Assembly (NCBI GenBank): GCA_016720925.1
Contig: JADKJR010000005.1
Location: forward strand, 186,001 to 250,000
Source: Betaproteobacteria bacterium
GTDB lineage: Bacteria > Pseudomonadota > Gammaproteobacteria > Burkholderiales > Usitatibacteraceae
DNA length: 64,000 bases
Reading direction: 5' to 3'
Each line of letters opens with the position of its first letter. Within the stretch, counting starts at the first letter, position 1. Under the pieces are notes generated by a model that was given only the letters and a program-made list of their open reading frames with translations, was not told the origin of the DNA and ran no database searches. Both the position numbers and the translations under genes were made by a program. Positions 39,437 to 47,996 of this stretch are shown here, one piece after another.

Positions 39437-39656
39437 ATGGCCACCACGCATTCGGGCCGTAAAAAGCCGCGACGATGCGCGGCCTGGATCCAAATCGCCA
39501 TGGATGCTTATTTGTGTTTCTGTGCACTGCTTTCGATTTTTCTCCCGCGCGTTCGATATCCTTGCCCGCGCCTTCCATGGTGTTGCAGCCGGTGGTGAAT
39601 ACGGCAATGCTGGCAAGGCTGCACAGGGTAGCCAAGGTGAGGATGAGCTTCTTCAT
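39435..39656 (-). CDS. Entericidin-like lipoprotein, probably frameshifted at the 3' end
   Basis: Starts at MKKLILTLATLC, with a lipoprotein signal ending TTGC and the entericidin core NTMEGAGKDIERAGEK. As sequenced, the frame then runs on for about 33 unrelated residues (SKAVHRNTNKHPWRFG...). Adding one A to the five-base run at 39537-39541 gives IESSAQKHK and a stop at 39508-39510, the normal length of about 49 residues. Entericidins are small toxic or stress-related envelope lipoproteins. The extended version is probably an indel, real or technical. Confidence 0.8.
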   Translation of the reverse strand: MKKLILTLATLCSLASIAVFTTGCNTMEGAGKDIERAGEKSKAVHRNTNKHPWRFGSRPRIVAAFYGPNAWWP

Positions 39657-39941
39657 GGTAGTTCTCCGATCTGTGTGATTGATAAAGAGGGTTGACAAAG
39701 GGGGGTTGCGAACTTGCCCCTTATATTGCATCGGTGCGCGGATGCGTCCTATCAGTGCATATCCCAACCGTCTGTCAGGCAAACGCCGACATCCAGGCGG
39801 GTCAAGTAGCGGATTCGTCCTACGCACGAATCGGCTCTGTGGCCATTACGCGTGAACGTACCGCCATGCATACTGGCGCAATGTAGCGTCTCGACACATC
39901 GTCTCAACGCAAATGCCTCAACACACTGTCAGGAGCAGATC

Positions 39942-40457
39942 ATGAATAGCTGTTTTCATCCCCGTTCGGCAATCGTTGCAATGATCCTCGGAGCTTTCCT
40001 GATCGCCTCGGGTTGCAGTAAATACACGGAGTCAGGCCAGACCGTCGGGCAGAAGCTCGATAGCGCCATCGACAAGACCAACGCCAGCATCGTCGCCGCG
40101 GGCGACAAGGTTGAAAAAAAGGTGGATCAGGCTGGTGCTGCCGTCGCGGGCGTGGGTGAGTCGATTTCCAGTAGTACTGGCGCGGCCTTCGACAAAGCCG
40201 GCAACGCGGTTTTCACCAAGGTTGACCAGGTCGGTACGATTGTTGACGATTCGGCCATTACGGCATCCATCAAGGCTGACCTGCTGAAGGATCCCGGACT
40301 GAGCGCGCTCGGTATTGAGGTCAACACCGTCAAGGCTGAAGTAACGCTGAAGGGGGAAGTATCCACAGACATTCGCAAACAGCGCGCCGAAGGAATTGCC
40401 AGTCACATCGTCGGCCTGACCAAGGTCGTCAACCTGCTGAAAGTAAGTGGCACCTAG
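39942..40457 (+). CDS. BON-domain lipoprotein
   Basis: Lipoprotein of 171 residues with AGGAG 7 bases before the ATG and lipobox IASGC. A helical region of about 85 residues with Ala/Ser/Gly-rich repeats (KLDSAIDKTNASIVAAGDKVEKK) precedes a BON domain (DDSAITASIKADLLKDPGL ... VTLKGEVSTD ... VVNLLKV). It is similar to the BON lipoprotein at 8238-8549. A relaxed TCCTAC box lies about 120 bases upstream. Confidence 0.88.
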   Translation: MNSCFHPRSAIVAMILGAFLIASGCSKYTESGQTVGQKLDSAIDKTNASIVAAGDKVEKKVDQAGAAVAGVGESISSSTGAAFDKAGNAVFTKVDQVGTIVDDSAITASIKADLLKDPGLSALGIEVNTVKAEVTLKGEVSTDIRKQRAEGIASHIVGLTKVVNLLKVSGT

Positions 40458-41365
40458 CGCGCAGTGCCGGCTGCGCATTGATCGCACCATCGCCGCAATC
40501 CTTCTTGTATCTGCGCAACATAGAATGCACGTGCCTTCTCACGCATCGCAGCCAGATATTTGCCCTGCGTGCTTTTCGCTTCTCCTGGCAACTTGGTGTT
40601 CGAATTTTCTTAGTACGGCCGCTGAATTTTATGGCTGCACGTGCAGCCGCGCCTGGCCAGGGCGCTATTAATGATGGCGTAGTTCAGGATCACTCTGTAC
40701 TGTACTTCGGCGCTCAAGGTACTGACGAGTACGGCGGGCTCAAACCGAAGAAGTCCCGAAACAGGGGGCGTCAGCGAGCTCTTCGGCGTTGGTGGCCAGG
40801 CCGTCCCCCCTACCGCGGCGGACGGGCTGAGCGCGAGCTTGGTGCGCAAATTGCCCAGAAAGCGCACTCGGCATCATCCTGCACGCCATCGGCGTCACAC
40901 ACCACGGCGAGTTTATGGGCGGGGCCTTTCATTTCCGCTGTGGTCAGCGCCGCCACCGCACCTTACTTCCGCGTCGCCGCGAACACTGTTATCACCATCT
41001 GCAAGAGCGGCCATGCGCGCGATGGTATTGATGCCTTGCTGATCCGGATTGGTCATTTTGTGGGGCCCTGGCACGGAGTGGCATCGTGCGTACAGGTTTG
41101 CTGGACATCATGCGCGGATCTACCCGGTCCGATTAAAGGGAAGTTCAGAAATTCCAGCGCGTTCACAAACGCTGTCGCGAACGGAGGTTCAATGATGGGC
41201 CCTTCCCGATTTTTCCCCAGTCAATAGTAGGCGAGTGCCTACACGCATCTCGGTGTTCACCCCACAGATTCGGCAAGCGAAAAATGCGGAAATAGCATCA
41301 TGCGCAATCGGCTTCGCCAACGCAAAGGTGTTACCGGTGTTTTCCACCCTGAAAAAGGTGCAACC
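40458..41365. other. Long stretch without a recognised gene
   Basis: About 900 bases. A plus-strand frame of 249 codons (40478-41227) spans most of it, but the translation is compositionally erratic (many Arg, Cys and Trp clusters), begins with TTG, has no Shine-Dalgarno and no recognised motif. It may be decayed coding sequence or non-coding DNA. Confidence 0.35.
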
Positions 41366-41731
41366 ATGAATCGTTTTGCTTCAAGTCAAGCACGGAATAT
41401 TCCCGCCGCCCTGCTGGTGATGGCGCTTTTGGCGGCGACCAGCATCGCGCACGCCGCACCCGCGAGCGCGCCTGCGAGCCCATCCACGAACGATGAAGAA
41501 TCGCTGGAAAAAGGGGCGGTCGCGGACGTTAAACCCCCACAAAAGTATCAGACCGCCATCCGCGAAGCCGGTGGCGCTTTCAAGGAGGCACTGCGCGAGT
41601 GCGCCCAGGCCAGCGACGGTGATCGCCTCGTGTGCGCTGCGGAGGTGCGAGCAACGTACGACCGTGAGATGGCGCAGGCGAAGTTGCTTTTTCGCGGCCG
41701 GGAGCTCTTGCAGGCTTGCGTTCGCGGTTAG
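41366..41731 (+). CDS. Hypothetical exported protein with one cysteine pair
   Basis: A 121-residue protein with a signal peptide (cleavage near IAHAAPA), an Ala/Pro/Ser-rich stretch and a helical C-terminal part with ALRECAQASDGDRLVCAAEVRATYDREMAQAK. This cysteine pair and the following acidic-basic helix resemble the repeats of the 38817-39359 product. ATG at 41366 is preceded by AAAGGTG. Confidence 0.65.
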   Translation: MNRFASSQARNIPAALLVMALLAATSIAHAAPASAPASPSTNDEESLEKGAVADVKPPQKYQTAIREAGGAFKEALRECAQASDGDRLVCAAEVRATYDREMAQAKLLFRGRELLQACVRG

Positions 41732-41786
41732 CGATCGAAATCCAAATTTATGATGTCATCAATACTTAATGGGACTGGAACCAACC

Positions 41787-42557
41787 ATGAACCTGACTAG
41801 ACAAATCCGCTGCCTCATTCTGTTTGGGGCGTTGATTACACCGGCAATTGGCAGCATGGCACAACAGCTTTCCGTGTTGCCGCAAACCCTTTTGAGCCGC
41901 GACACCGTGGCCAGGCTTCGTGTGACGACGGTAACCCCATTTGCGCTCGGACGCGAGTCAGTGACGATGGTGAACAACAAATTGACCGTGACAATGCGTT
42001 CATTCGACAATGCGCCCGACGCCGGCCCCGCGCCGCCCGCGGACGACGTTTCCACGACTTCTGCCGATGTGGTCCTCGGCAGATTTCCGCAAGGCAGTTA
42101 CACCGTTGACGTACTATTCCTGGATCGCAAGACGGCGATGTTCTCGCCTGTGGGTACGGCACAATTTACTGTCGCTGAAGACATCCCTGCCCGCATGTCC
42201 GGTTTCCCCGCATATGACTTCACCGACCTGTGGTGGAACCCGGCTGAATCAGGCTGGGGCATCAGCCTGCACGCCAAACGTAATACGCTATTTGCCGCCT
42301 GGTTTGTATACGACGCAACGGGCAAGCCGACTTGGTACACCCTGCAAATGGGTAGCTGGCAAACACCGAACCGATATAGCGGCTGGATCTTTGCAACCCG
42401 CGCGGCCCCCAACAGTGGCGTGGGGCCGATGTCTTCCCTCACTGTTGCCGAAGTGGGCAGCGGTACGCTCACTTTCAACAGCTACGATCAGGCGGACTTT
42501 ACGTACACTGTCGACGGAGTCTTGAACTTCAAGAACATCATGCGAGAGGCGTTCTAG
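41787..42557 (+). CDS. Hypothetical exported protein
   Basis: A 256-residue protein with a signal peptide (cleavage near GSMAQQ). The C-terminal half has the tryptophan-rich stretch DLWWNPAESGWGISLHAKR and AAWFVYDATGKPTWYTLQMG, a pattern I associate with uncharacterised exported proteins of betaproteobacteria. It looks beta-rich. The function is unknown. Confidence 0.7.
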   Translation: MNLTRQIRCLILFGALITPAIGSMAQQLSVLPQTLLSRDTVARLRVTTVTPFALGRESVTMVNNKLTVTMRSFDNAPDAGPAPPADDVSTTSADVVLGRFPQGSYTVDVLFLDRKTAMFSPVGTAQFTVAEDIPARMSGFPAYDFTDLWWNPAESGWGISLHAKRNTLFAAWFVYDATGKPTWYTLQMGSWQTPNRYSGWIFATRAAPNSGVGPMSSLTVAEVGSGTLTFNSYDQADFTYTVDGVLNFKNIMREAF

Positions 42558-42822
42558 CCAAGCCTGTCGTATTTGCCAAGGCCGGGCAGAGATTCATGGA
42601 AATCGGCAATTGCCCAGCCATTCGCGACCCGATTTCGCCGACATTTTTCGCCCCGAACCGCTGACCATCCGCCATTTGGATCAGCGCTTCCCCGGCAAAT
42701 GAAGTACCGGGTTCACTACCCTTCCCGCCATTCCTGCCATTCCGATCAGACAAGCGAGCAAGCGAAATCGCGATCCATCCTTGCGATTTCGGCCTGTTCT
42801 GATTGCCGATAGCGCGCCACCA

Positions 42823-42889
42823 AAAACCCTATTCTGCGCGCGCCTCTCCGGCCAAAAAAGCCTGAAACTCCGCGCCAGCATTGGACTTT
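42823..42889. repeat. Long palindromic repeat, copy 4 (degenerate)
   Basis: Right arm GAAACTCCGCGCCAGCATTG then GACTTT is well preserved; the left arm (AAAACCCTATTCTGCGCGCG) is drifted; the centre CCGGCCAAAAAAGCCTG keeps the GGC/GCC mini-stem seen in other copies. Confidence 0.6.
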
Positions 42890-42927
42890 CGTATTCCCCA
42901 CACATATCCCGACGTTTCCCACTTTGC

Positions 42928-42933
42928 TATAAT
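42928..42933 (+). promoter_or_regulatory. Candidate -10 element of icd
   Basis: Perfect TATAAT upstream of the icd start. No good -35 hexamer at 16-18 bases distance, so support is partial. Confidence 0.4.
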
Positions 42934-42999
42934 TTGAGTTTGCTGCACCGCCGCAACCTGCTCCACCTCTTCCACCTCTTTCTTCCCACAGGATTCTCC

Positions 43000-44214
43000 A
43001 TGGCCAAAATCAAAGTCAAAAACCCCATTGTTGAAATGGACGGCGACGAGATGACCCGCATCATCTGGCAGATGATTCGTGAAAAACTCATCCTTCCGTA
43101 CCTCGACGTCGATCTCAAATATTTCGACCTGGGCATGGAGCATCGCGACGCGACCGACGATAAAGTGACTGTCGATTCGGCGATGGCGACCTTGAAATAT
43201 GGCGTCGCGGTGAAATGCGCGACCATCACTCCCGATGAGGCGCGCGTCAAGGAATTCAATCTGAAGCAGATGTGGAAAAGCCCGAACGGTACCATCCGCA
43301 ACATTCTCGATGGCACGATTTTCCGTGAGCCGATTATTTGCAAAAACGTGCCGCGACTGGTAAGCCACTGGGACAAGCCCGTTGTCGTGGCCCGTCATGG
43401 GTTTGGCGACCAGTATCGCGCCACCGATTTTCAATTCCCCGGTCCAGGCACCCTGACAATGTCATTCAAGCCGGCAGACGGCAGCCCGTCCATTGAGCGC
43501 GAAGTGTTCAAGTCACCCGGCGCCGGAATTGCTTTGGCGATGTATAACCTTGATGACTCCATCAAGGGCTTTGCCCGTGCCTGCCTGACCTACGGCCTCG
43601 AACGCAACTATTCGGTTTATCTTTCGACCAAGAACACTATCCTGAAAGTGTACGACGGCCGTTTCAAGAATCTTTTCCAGGAAATCTACGACGCGGAATT
43701 CGCCGGCAAATATGAAGCCGCCAAATTGACGTATGAACATCGCCTGATCGACGACATGGTCGCCGCCAACATGAAGTGGACCGGTGGCTACTTGTGGGCC
43801 TGCAAGAATTATGACGGTGATGTGCAATCCGATACCGTTGCGCAAGGCTACGGATCGCTGGGCCTGATGACGTCGGTATTGATGTCGCCGGACGGCAAGA
43901 CCGTGGAAGCCGAGGCGGCACACGGCACTGTCACGCGGCACTACCGCATGCATCAGCAGGGAAAACCGACCTCGACCAATCCGATCGCGTCCATCTACGC
44001 TTGGACGCGCGGCCTGATTTTCCGCGGCAAGATGGACAGCACGCCGGAAGTGGTGAAATTTGCCGAGTTGCTGGAGAAGGTCTGCGTGGATGTTGTGGAA
44101 TCGGGCCGGATGACCAAGGATTTGGCAATTCTGATTCGTCCTGATCACCCGTACCTTACGACCGAAGAGTTTCTCGGGGCAGTCGATTCCGAGCTCAAGG
44201 GCCGCATGCATTAA
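43000..44214 (+). CDS. icd: NADP-dependent isocitrate dehydrogenase, eukaryotic-type homodimer
   Basis: Oxidises isocitrate to 2-oxoglutarate in the citric acid cycle. The 404-residue protein matches the IDH1-like class: VEMDGDEMTRIIW near the N-terminus, NGTIRNILDGTIFREPI (substrate-binding serine/asparagine region), YDGRFKNLFQ, the metal-binding GDVQSD and the NADP-binding HGTVTRHYR. ATG at 43000 has AGGA 7 bases upstream. It is a single gene followed by a terminator. Confidence 0.96.
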   Translation: MAKIKVKNPIVEMDGDEMTRIIWQMIREKLILPYLDVDLKYFDLGMEHRDATDDKVTVDSAMATLKYGVAVKCATITPDEARVKEFNLKQMWKSPNGTIRNILDGTIFREPIICKNVPRLVSHWDKPVVVARHGFGDQYRATDFQFPGPGTLTMSFKPADGSPSIEREVFKSPGAGIALAMYNLDDSIKGFARACLTYGLERNYSVYLSTKNTILKVYDGRFKNLFQEIYDAEFAGKYEAAKLTYEHRLIDDMVAANMKWTGGYLWACKNYDGDVQSDTVAQGYGSLGLMTSVLMSPDGKTVEAEAAHGTVTRHYRMHQQGKPTSTNPIASIYAWTRGLIFRGKMDSTPEVVKFAELLEKVCVDVVESGRMTKDLAILIRPDHPYLTTEEFLGAVDSELKGRMH

Positions 44215-44240
44215 ACGTATCGTTGCTTGAAGACCCGTGG

Positions 44241-44274
44241 ACGGCTTTGTGGAGAAATTCGCAAAGCCGTTTTC
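44241..44274 (+). terminator. Intrinsic terminator after icd
   Basis: Stem ACGGCTTTG/CAAAGCCGT with a 12-base loop followed by TTTC, about 27 bases after the icd stop. Confidence 0.7.
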
Positions 44275-44365
44275 ATTGAAAAGGATGAAATGACGGAAAC
44301 TATTTTCGTTTGGGCGATTCGAAGCGTATTCGAATCTGGTTCAACAAAATCATCGGGAGCGCAGT

Positions 44366-44974
44366 ATGAAAAGGCAAATTTTGACGGCAATACTCACCGT
44401 GCTGGCCGCATCTTCAAGCGTTGCCTTCGCCGCTGCATCGGTTGGACAACCCGCCCCGGCTTTCACAATGGCCGATCTCAATGGGAAGCAGGTGAAACTG
44501 GCTGATTTCAGGGGCAAGCACGTGGTTCTGGAATGGCACAACCCGCATTGTCCCTTCGTGATGAAGCACTACGACAGCGGAAACATGCCTGGTTTGCAAA
44601 GCAAATATGACGGCCAGGACATAGTGTGGTTGTCGATAAACTCCACGCATCCCGGCCATCAGGACTACGAAAGCGCCGACAAACTCAAGCGCTATCTGGC
44701 TGAAAAAAAAGCCTCACCCGATGCCTACCTGATTGACGCCGACGGCAAGACCGGAATGGAGTACGCCGCCAAGACCACGCCGCACATGTATGTGATCAAT
44801 CCGGCGGGCATGCTGGTCTACGCAGGCGCCATCGACGACAAACGCTCCACGAGTATCGACGACATTAAAACCGCGCGGAATTACCTGGTTGCCGCCGTGG
44901 ACGAATCGAAAGCCGGAAAACCAGTTTCAACGGCAACGACCCAGCCATACGGATGCAGTGTCAAGTACCGCTGA
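44366..44974 (+). CDS. Exported thioredoxin-fold redoxin (AhpC/TSA type)
   Basis: Signal peptide (cleavage near AFAAAS) and a redoxin fold of about 175 residues: GQPAPAFTMADLNGK, DFRGKHVVLEWHNPHCPFV and TTPHMYVINPAG. Only one cysteine sits in the usual active-site place (HNPHCPFV), so it is more like a one-Cys peroxiredoxin or redoxin than a CxxC thioredoxin; a second cysteine is near the C-terminus. Periplasmic. Confidence 0.88.
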   Translation: MKRQILTAILTVLAASSSVAFAAASVGQPAPAFTMADLNGKQVKLADFRGKHVVLEWHNPHCPFVMKHYDSGNMPGLQSKYDGQDIVWLSINSTHPGHQDYESADKLKRYLAEKKASPDAYLIDADGKTGMEYAAKTTPHMYVINPAGMLVYAGAIDDKRSTSIDDIKTARNYLVAAVDESKAGKPVSTATTQPYGCSVKYR

Positions 44975-45008
44975 CATGGCGAAGCAAGGGACGGTATTGC
45001 ATCCGACA

Positions 45009-45662
45009 CTAATACCCCACCGGAAGATTCTCATTCAGGATCGTGATGGACTTGCGCTGTACCGCGATGTAACCCTGTTCGGTTAGCGACTTCAAGGTAC
45101 GGTTGACCATTTCTCGTGAGGCACCAATCATGCCGGCCAGATCCTTCTGCGTGAATTGTTTGCCCACGACGCGATGACCGTGGGACATGATGGCCAACTC
45201 CAGCAACGTGCGTGAGACACGGCTGGAGATATTCATCAGCGCGAGCGTCCCGATCTGGCGGTCAGCATGCCGCAGACGCGCAGCCATGCTGGCCATTACC
45301 TTGCGCGCAACGTCAGGCGATTGTTCAATGGCTTTCGCAAAACTCTCGTAGGACAGGGTATGCAAATGCGTGCGCTCCAGCGCTTCCACGTTGGCGGTAC
45401 GCGGCCGCATATCGAACATCGAAATCTCGCCGAAGAATTCGCCTGCTCCAAGGGTGCTCACAATGACTTCCCGGTCCGTATCCGGCATATCGGTCAGGTA
45501 GACCTTTACCTGGCCGGCGAGGATGATAAAAATGGTTTCGGCAACTTCATCCTGGCGAAGTATTATTTCTCCCTTCTCGACCGTACGCATGGTCATGTGC
45601 GCGCCAATGCGGTCAAGTTGCGCGGGCGTGAGATTGCTGAACAGGGGAATGACGTTTAGCAC
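45009..45662 (-). CDS. Crp-family transcription regulator with cyclic-nucleotide domain
   Basis: A 217-residue regulator. The cNMP domain has LAGQVKVYL, LGAGEFFGEISMFD and RPRTANVEA; GE and RTA are the cassette positions that bind cyclic nucleotide in Crp, so cAMP is a plausible ligand. The C-terminal helix-turn-helix has TQKDLAGMIGASREMVNRTL. No FNR cysteines. It converges with the redoxin gene. Three GTCGAAC repeats lie immediately upstream. Confidence 0.9.
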   Translation of the reverse strand: MLNVIPLFSNLTPAQLDRIGAHMTMRTVEKGEIILRQDEVAETIFIILAGQVKVYLTDMPDTDREVIVSTLGAGEFFGEISMFDMRPRTANVEALERTHLHTLSYESFAKAIEQSPDVARKVMASMAARLRHADRQIGTLALMNISSRVSRTLLELAIMSHGHRVVGKQFTQKDLAGMIGASREMVNRTLKSLTEQGYIAVQRKSITILNENLPVGY

Positions 45663-45678
45663 GGGGCCTTGAGGATTC

Positions 45679-45710
45679 GTTCGACGGAATGTTCGACGGA
45701 CTTGTTCGAC
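45679..45710 (-). promoter_or_regulatory. Triple GTCGAAC direct repeat upstream of the Crp-type gene
   Basis: On the minus strand GTCGAAC occurs three times with 12-13-base spacing, starting about 17 bases before the start codon of the Crp-type gene. Placement suits an operator, perhaps for self-control (inference). Confidence 0.45.
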
Positions 45711-45795
45711 AACAAGCGGGAATTACGACATTTAGTATGAAGCAGGCAAGCGGGCCAAACTGTGAACTTGCTCACACTATTGCCTGGTCACGCCG

Positions 45796-46440
45796 TCATT
45801 TTGTGCCGGGCAGCCAGCGTGCCGCGATTTGTTTGATGATATGCAGTCGCTGATGAAAAAAATGATCCGCACCAGGCACCACCACGACAGGGATATTACG
45901 CGGACGCGCCCAGTCGAGTGAGTCGATCAGTGGAACGGTGTCGTCCTGTTCGCCATGAATAATCAACGTACTTTCTGGTATGGTGCCGCTCGCGGGCGGG
46001 TCTTGCCACTGGGTAATGCGCTTGAGCGACGGTGCCACGAGGATCATCTCCACCGCCTTGACTCCCGCGCTGGCGGCGAGCGTTATCGCGCCGCCAAAGG
46101 AAAACCCGGAGAGCCACAAAGGCAGCCCGGGATTGAGCGCGCACGCATGCCGGATGACCATCAGCATGTCGTCAGTCTCGCCACGCCCCTCATCATGCGT
46201 ACCCTCAGTCCTGCCGACACCGCGAAAATTGAACCGCCATGTCGCCGCACCGGCGTCCGTGCATGCGCGTGCCATGCTGGTGACAACCTTGTTGTCCATG
46301 GTGCCCCCAAACAGGGGATGCGGATGGGCGACCACCGCGACGGCACACAATCTGGCCGCCTCCGGAATATTTGCTGCGACTTCGATGGTGCCTGCGCTGC
46401 CGGCAATCAGGGATTTTGAAACGTGCACGGGACGTGTCAT
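45796..46440 (-). CDS. Alpha/beta hydrolase
   Basis: A 214-residue hydrolase of the small YcjY/dienelactone-hydrolase-like group: VVAHPHPLFGGTMDNKVV, FNFRGVGRTEG, nucleophile Ser in GFSFGG, Asp in HGEQDDTVP and His in GADHFFH. The substrate is unknown. It starts 10 bases after the ferredoxin-like gene, so the pair is an operon. Confidence 0.88.
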   Translation of the reverse strand: MTRPVHVSKSLIAGSAGTIEVAANIPEAARLCAVAVVAHPHPLFGGTMDNKVVTSMARACTDAGAATWRFNFRGVGRTEGTHDEGRGETDDMLMVIRHACALNPGLPLWLSGFSFGGAITLAASAGVKAVEMILVAPSLKRITQWQDPPASGTIPESTLIIHGEQDDTVPLIDSLDWARPRNIPVVVVPGADHFFHQRLHIIKQIAARWLPGTK

Positions 46441-46450
46441 TATCGAGAGA

Positions 46451-46762
46451 TTATATTTTCAGCCGTTCAACTATGCGGCCATTCTGCAAGTGTTCGGAGA
46501 CGATCTCGTCGATATCAGTCTTGTCGACATAGGTGTACCAGACATCATCGGGATACACCACTATTACCGGCCCCTCCGAACATCGATCGAGACAGCCGGA
46601 TGAATTGATACGCACCTTTCCTTGTCCATTCATCTTCAGTTTCTTGATGCAATCTTTTGCATATCCGCGCACACCTTCCGCGTCGTGCTGATTGCAGCAT
46701 TGGCTTCCGTCTTTGCGCTGATTCACACAAAAAAATACGTGGTGCTTGTAGTAGCCCATCAT
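46451..46762 (-). CDS. Thioredoxin-like [2Fe-2S] ferredoxin
   Basis: From ATG 46762 (MMGYYKHHVFFC) the protein has 103 residues. Four cysteines in the arrangement CVNQRKDGSQCC ... SSGCLDRCSEGP fit a thioredoxin-fold 2Fe-2S cluster site, followed by VIVVYPDDVWYTYVDKTDIDEIVSEH. A role in electron transfer is likely. It sits between the VanZ-like gene and the hydrolase gene. Confidence 0.9.
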   Translation of the reverse strand: MMGYYKHHVFFCVNQRKDGSQCCNQHDAEGVRGYAKDCIKKLKMNGQGKVRINSSGCLDRCSEGPVIVVYPDDVWYTYVDKTDIDEIVSEHLQNGRIVERLKI

Positions 46763-46791
46763 CGTTTCCAAAAAGGGGAAGTCAACATTAT

Positions 46792-47916
46792 CTATTGGGA
46801 TTCGCGGTGTTTCACGAAAATCCATGCCGCCAGCAGAAATGCAAGGAGTGGCCAGATTTCGTGGATCCAGCGCGTCAGGCTGGCAAAACTGATCAAGTGT
46901 CCATGCGGCCAGTTGAGCAATCGCATTGTTTCATCGAAGGCACCGTAAATGCTCGTCATCTTCGCCATCAGTCCGCCGGCGAAAATGAATAGCGTCGCGC
47001 AAAAAGCCCGCCATCGATAGCCCAGGCGTGAAAAATAGGCGAAAAGTAACAATCCACCACTGAGTCCGATCACCGTGGCCGGCGCCAGCCAACCTACCAT
47101 TTGCGGCGCTTTCAACATCAACGATGCGGTGGACACCTTGGTAAACAAGCCCAGCGCAAGAATCAGCACCACGTTCAGGATCACGCGTTTGCCGGGCTGA
47201 AGCCATAACGACAGGAAGAGCGCAAATCCACATACATTCAGGGTAATCCCCACGGCCTGTGGCAACAGTATCAGTGGATCATATGGCGTCTGCGCGGTTG
47301 CCACGTCGAATGGATTTGCAATGTGACCTGCTTCAAAAAATGGGATGACCGGATTCAATTGTGCAAAAAACCACGCCCCGAGCAGCAGCAGGCCCCAACT
47401 GCATGCGTCACCTCGCGCAAAGTGACGATACCGCCAGCGCAAGACCCTGGCCAATTGCGCCCGCCCCCATCGGCTGACCAGAATGCTGGCACCCATAAAT
47501 GTACCGGCGGCATTGGCGATGAGATCCAGCGGTGATGCCACGCGTACGGGCAACATCGTCTGCAGGCTCTCCATCGTGGCCGATAACACAAACCCCGCAA
47601 GGACGGTCCATGCCAGGACCCTGAGGGGTTCATCGGTTCGGTCACGCCAGCGCGGTGTACGCATTTGCATCGCCGCGAGCATGCCGCCAAAGGGCAGATA
47701 GGCAAGTACATTCAGCGCCACGTCGAACCCGTTCAGGTAACGTGGCCATACAAACAGGCCGAACGACTCTGGTGTTCGCCAGCCGAAAAAGGGATTCAGG
47801 CTGGCATAGATGATGGCCATCGTGTATACGGCCAACGCTCCGCGGCCGACCCGGTTCCCGGCGTTGGCTATCGAGGGTTCTGTGGCGGATACATTGCCAA
47901 TGATCGGTGACGACAT
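46792..47916 (-). CDS. VanZ-like membrane protein
   Basis: An inner-membrane protein of about 374 residues with eight to ten hydrophobic segments. The first third carries the VanZ pattern: YASLNPFFGW, NVLAYLPFGGMLAA, SATMESLQTMLP and SPLDLIANAAGTFMGA. The second half is a further set of membrane helices. ATG 47916 is preferred; a TTG at 47934 is possible. The function of chromosomal VanZ-like proteins is not defined. Confidence 0.85.
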   Translation of the reverse strand: MSSPIIGNVSATEPSIANAGNRVGRGALAVYTMAIIYASLNPFFGWRTPESFGLFVWPRYLNGFDVALNVLAYLPFGGMLAAMQMRTPRWRDRTDEPLRVLAWTVLAGFVLSATMESLQTMLPVRVASPLDLIANAAGTFMGASILVSRWGRAQLARVLRWRYRHFARGDACSWGLLLLGAWFFAQLNPVIPFFEAGHIANPFDVATAQTPYDPLILLPQAVGITLNVCGFALFLSLWLQPGKRVILNVVLILALGLFTKVSTASLMLKAPQMVGWLAPATVIGLSGGLLLFAYFSRLGYRWRAFCATLFIFAGGLMAKMTSIYGAFDETMRLLNWPHGHLISFASLTRWIHEIWPLLAFLLAAWIFVKHRESQ

Positions 47917-47996
47917 GTTGAAATTGTCGCCCAATTCTCGGTTGCCGGGCGGAAGTTTAGCGGTGGCTATGCCGTGATTAAGCCGTGGTCAAGCGA

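Larger units (their letters stand above)
42558..42999. other. Intergenic stretch before icd
   Basis: No gene. It holds the palindrome copy at 42823-42889 and a TATAAT at 42928-42933, 66 bases before the icd start. Frames that extend the icd gene upstream are not conserved-looking. Confidence 0.5.

Noticed and set aside
40478..41227. 249-codon plus-strand frame
   Set aside because: TTG start, erratic composition and no recognised motif; kept only as a remark on the gap.
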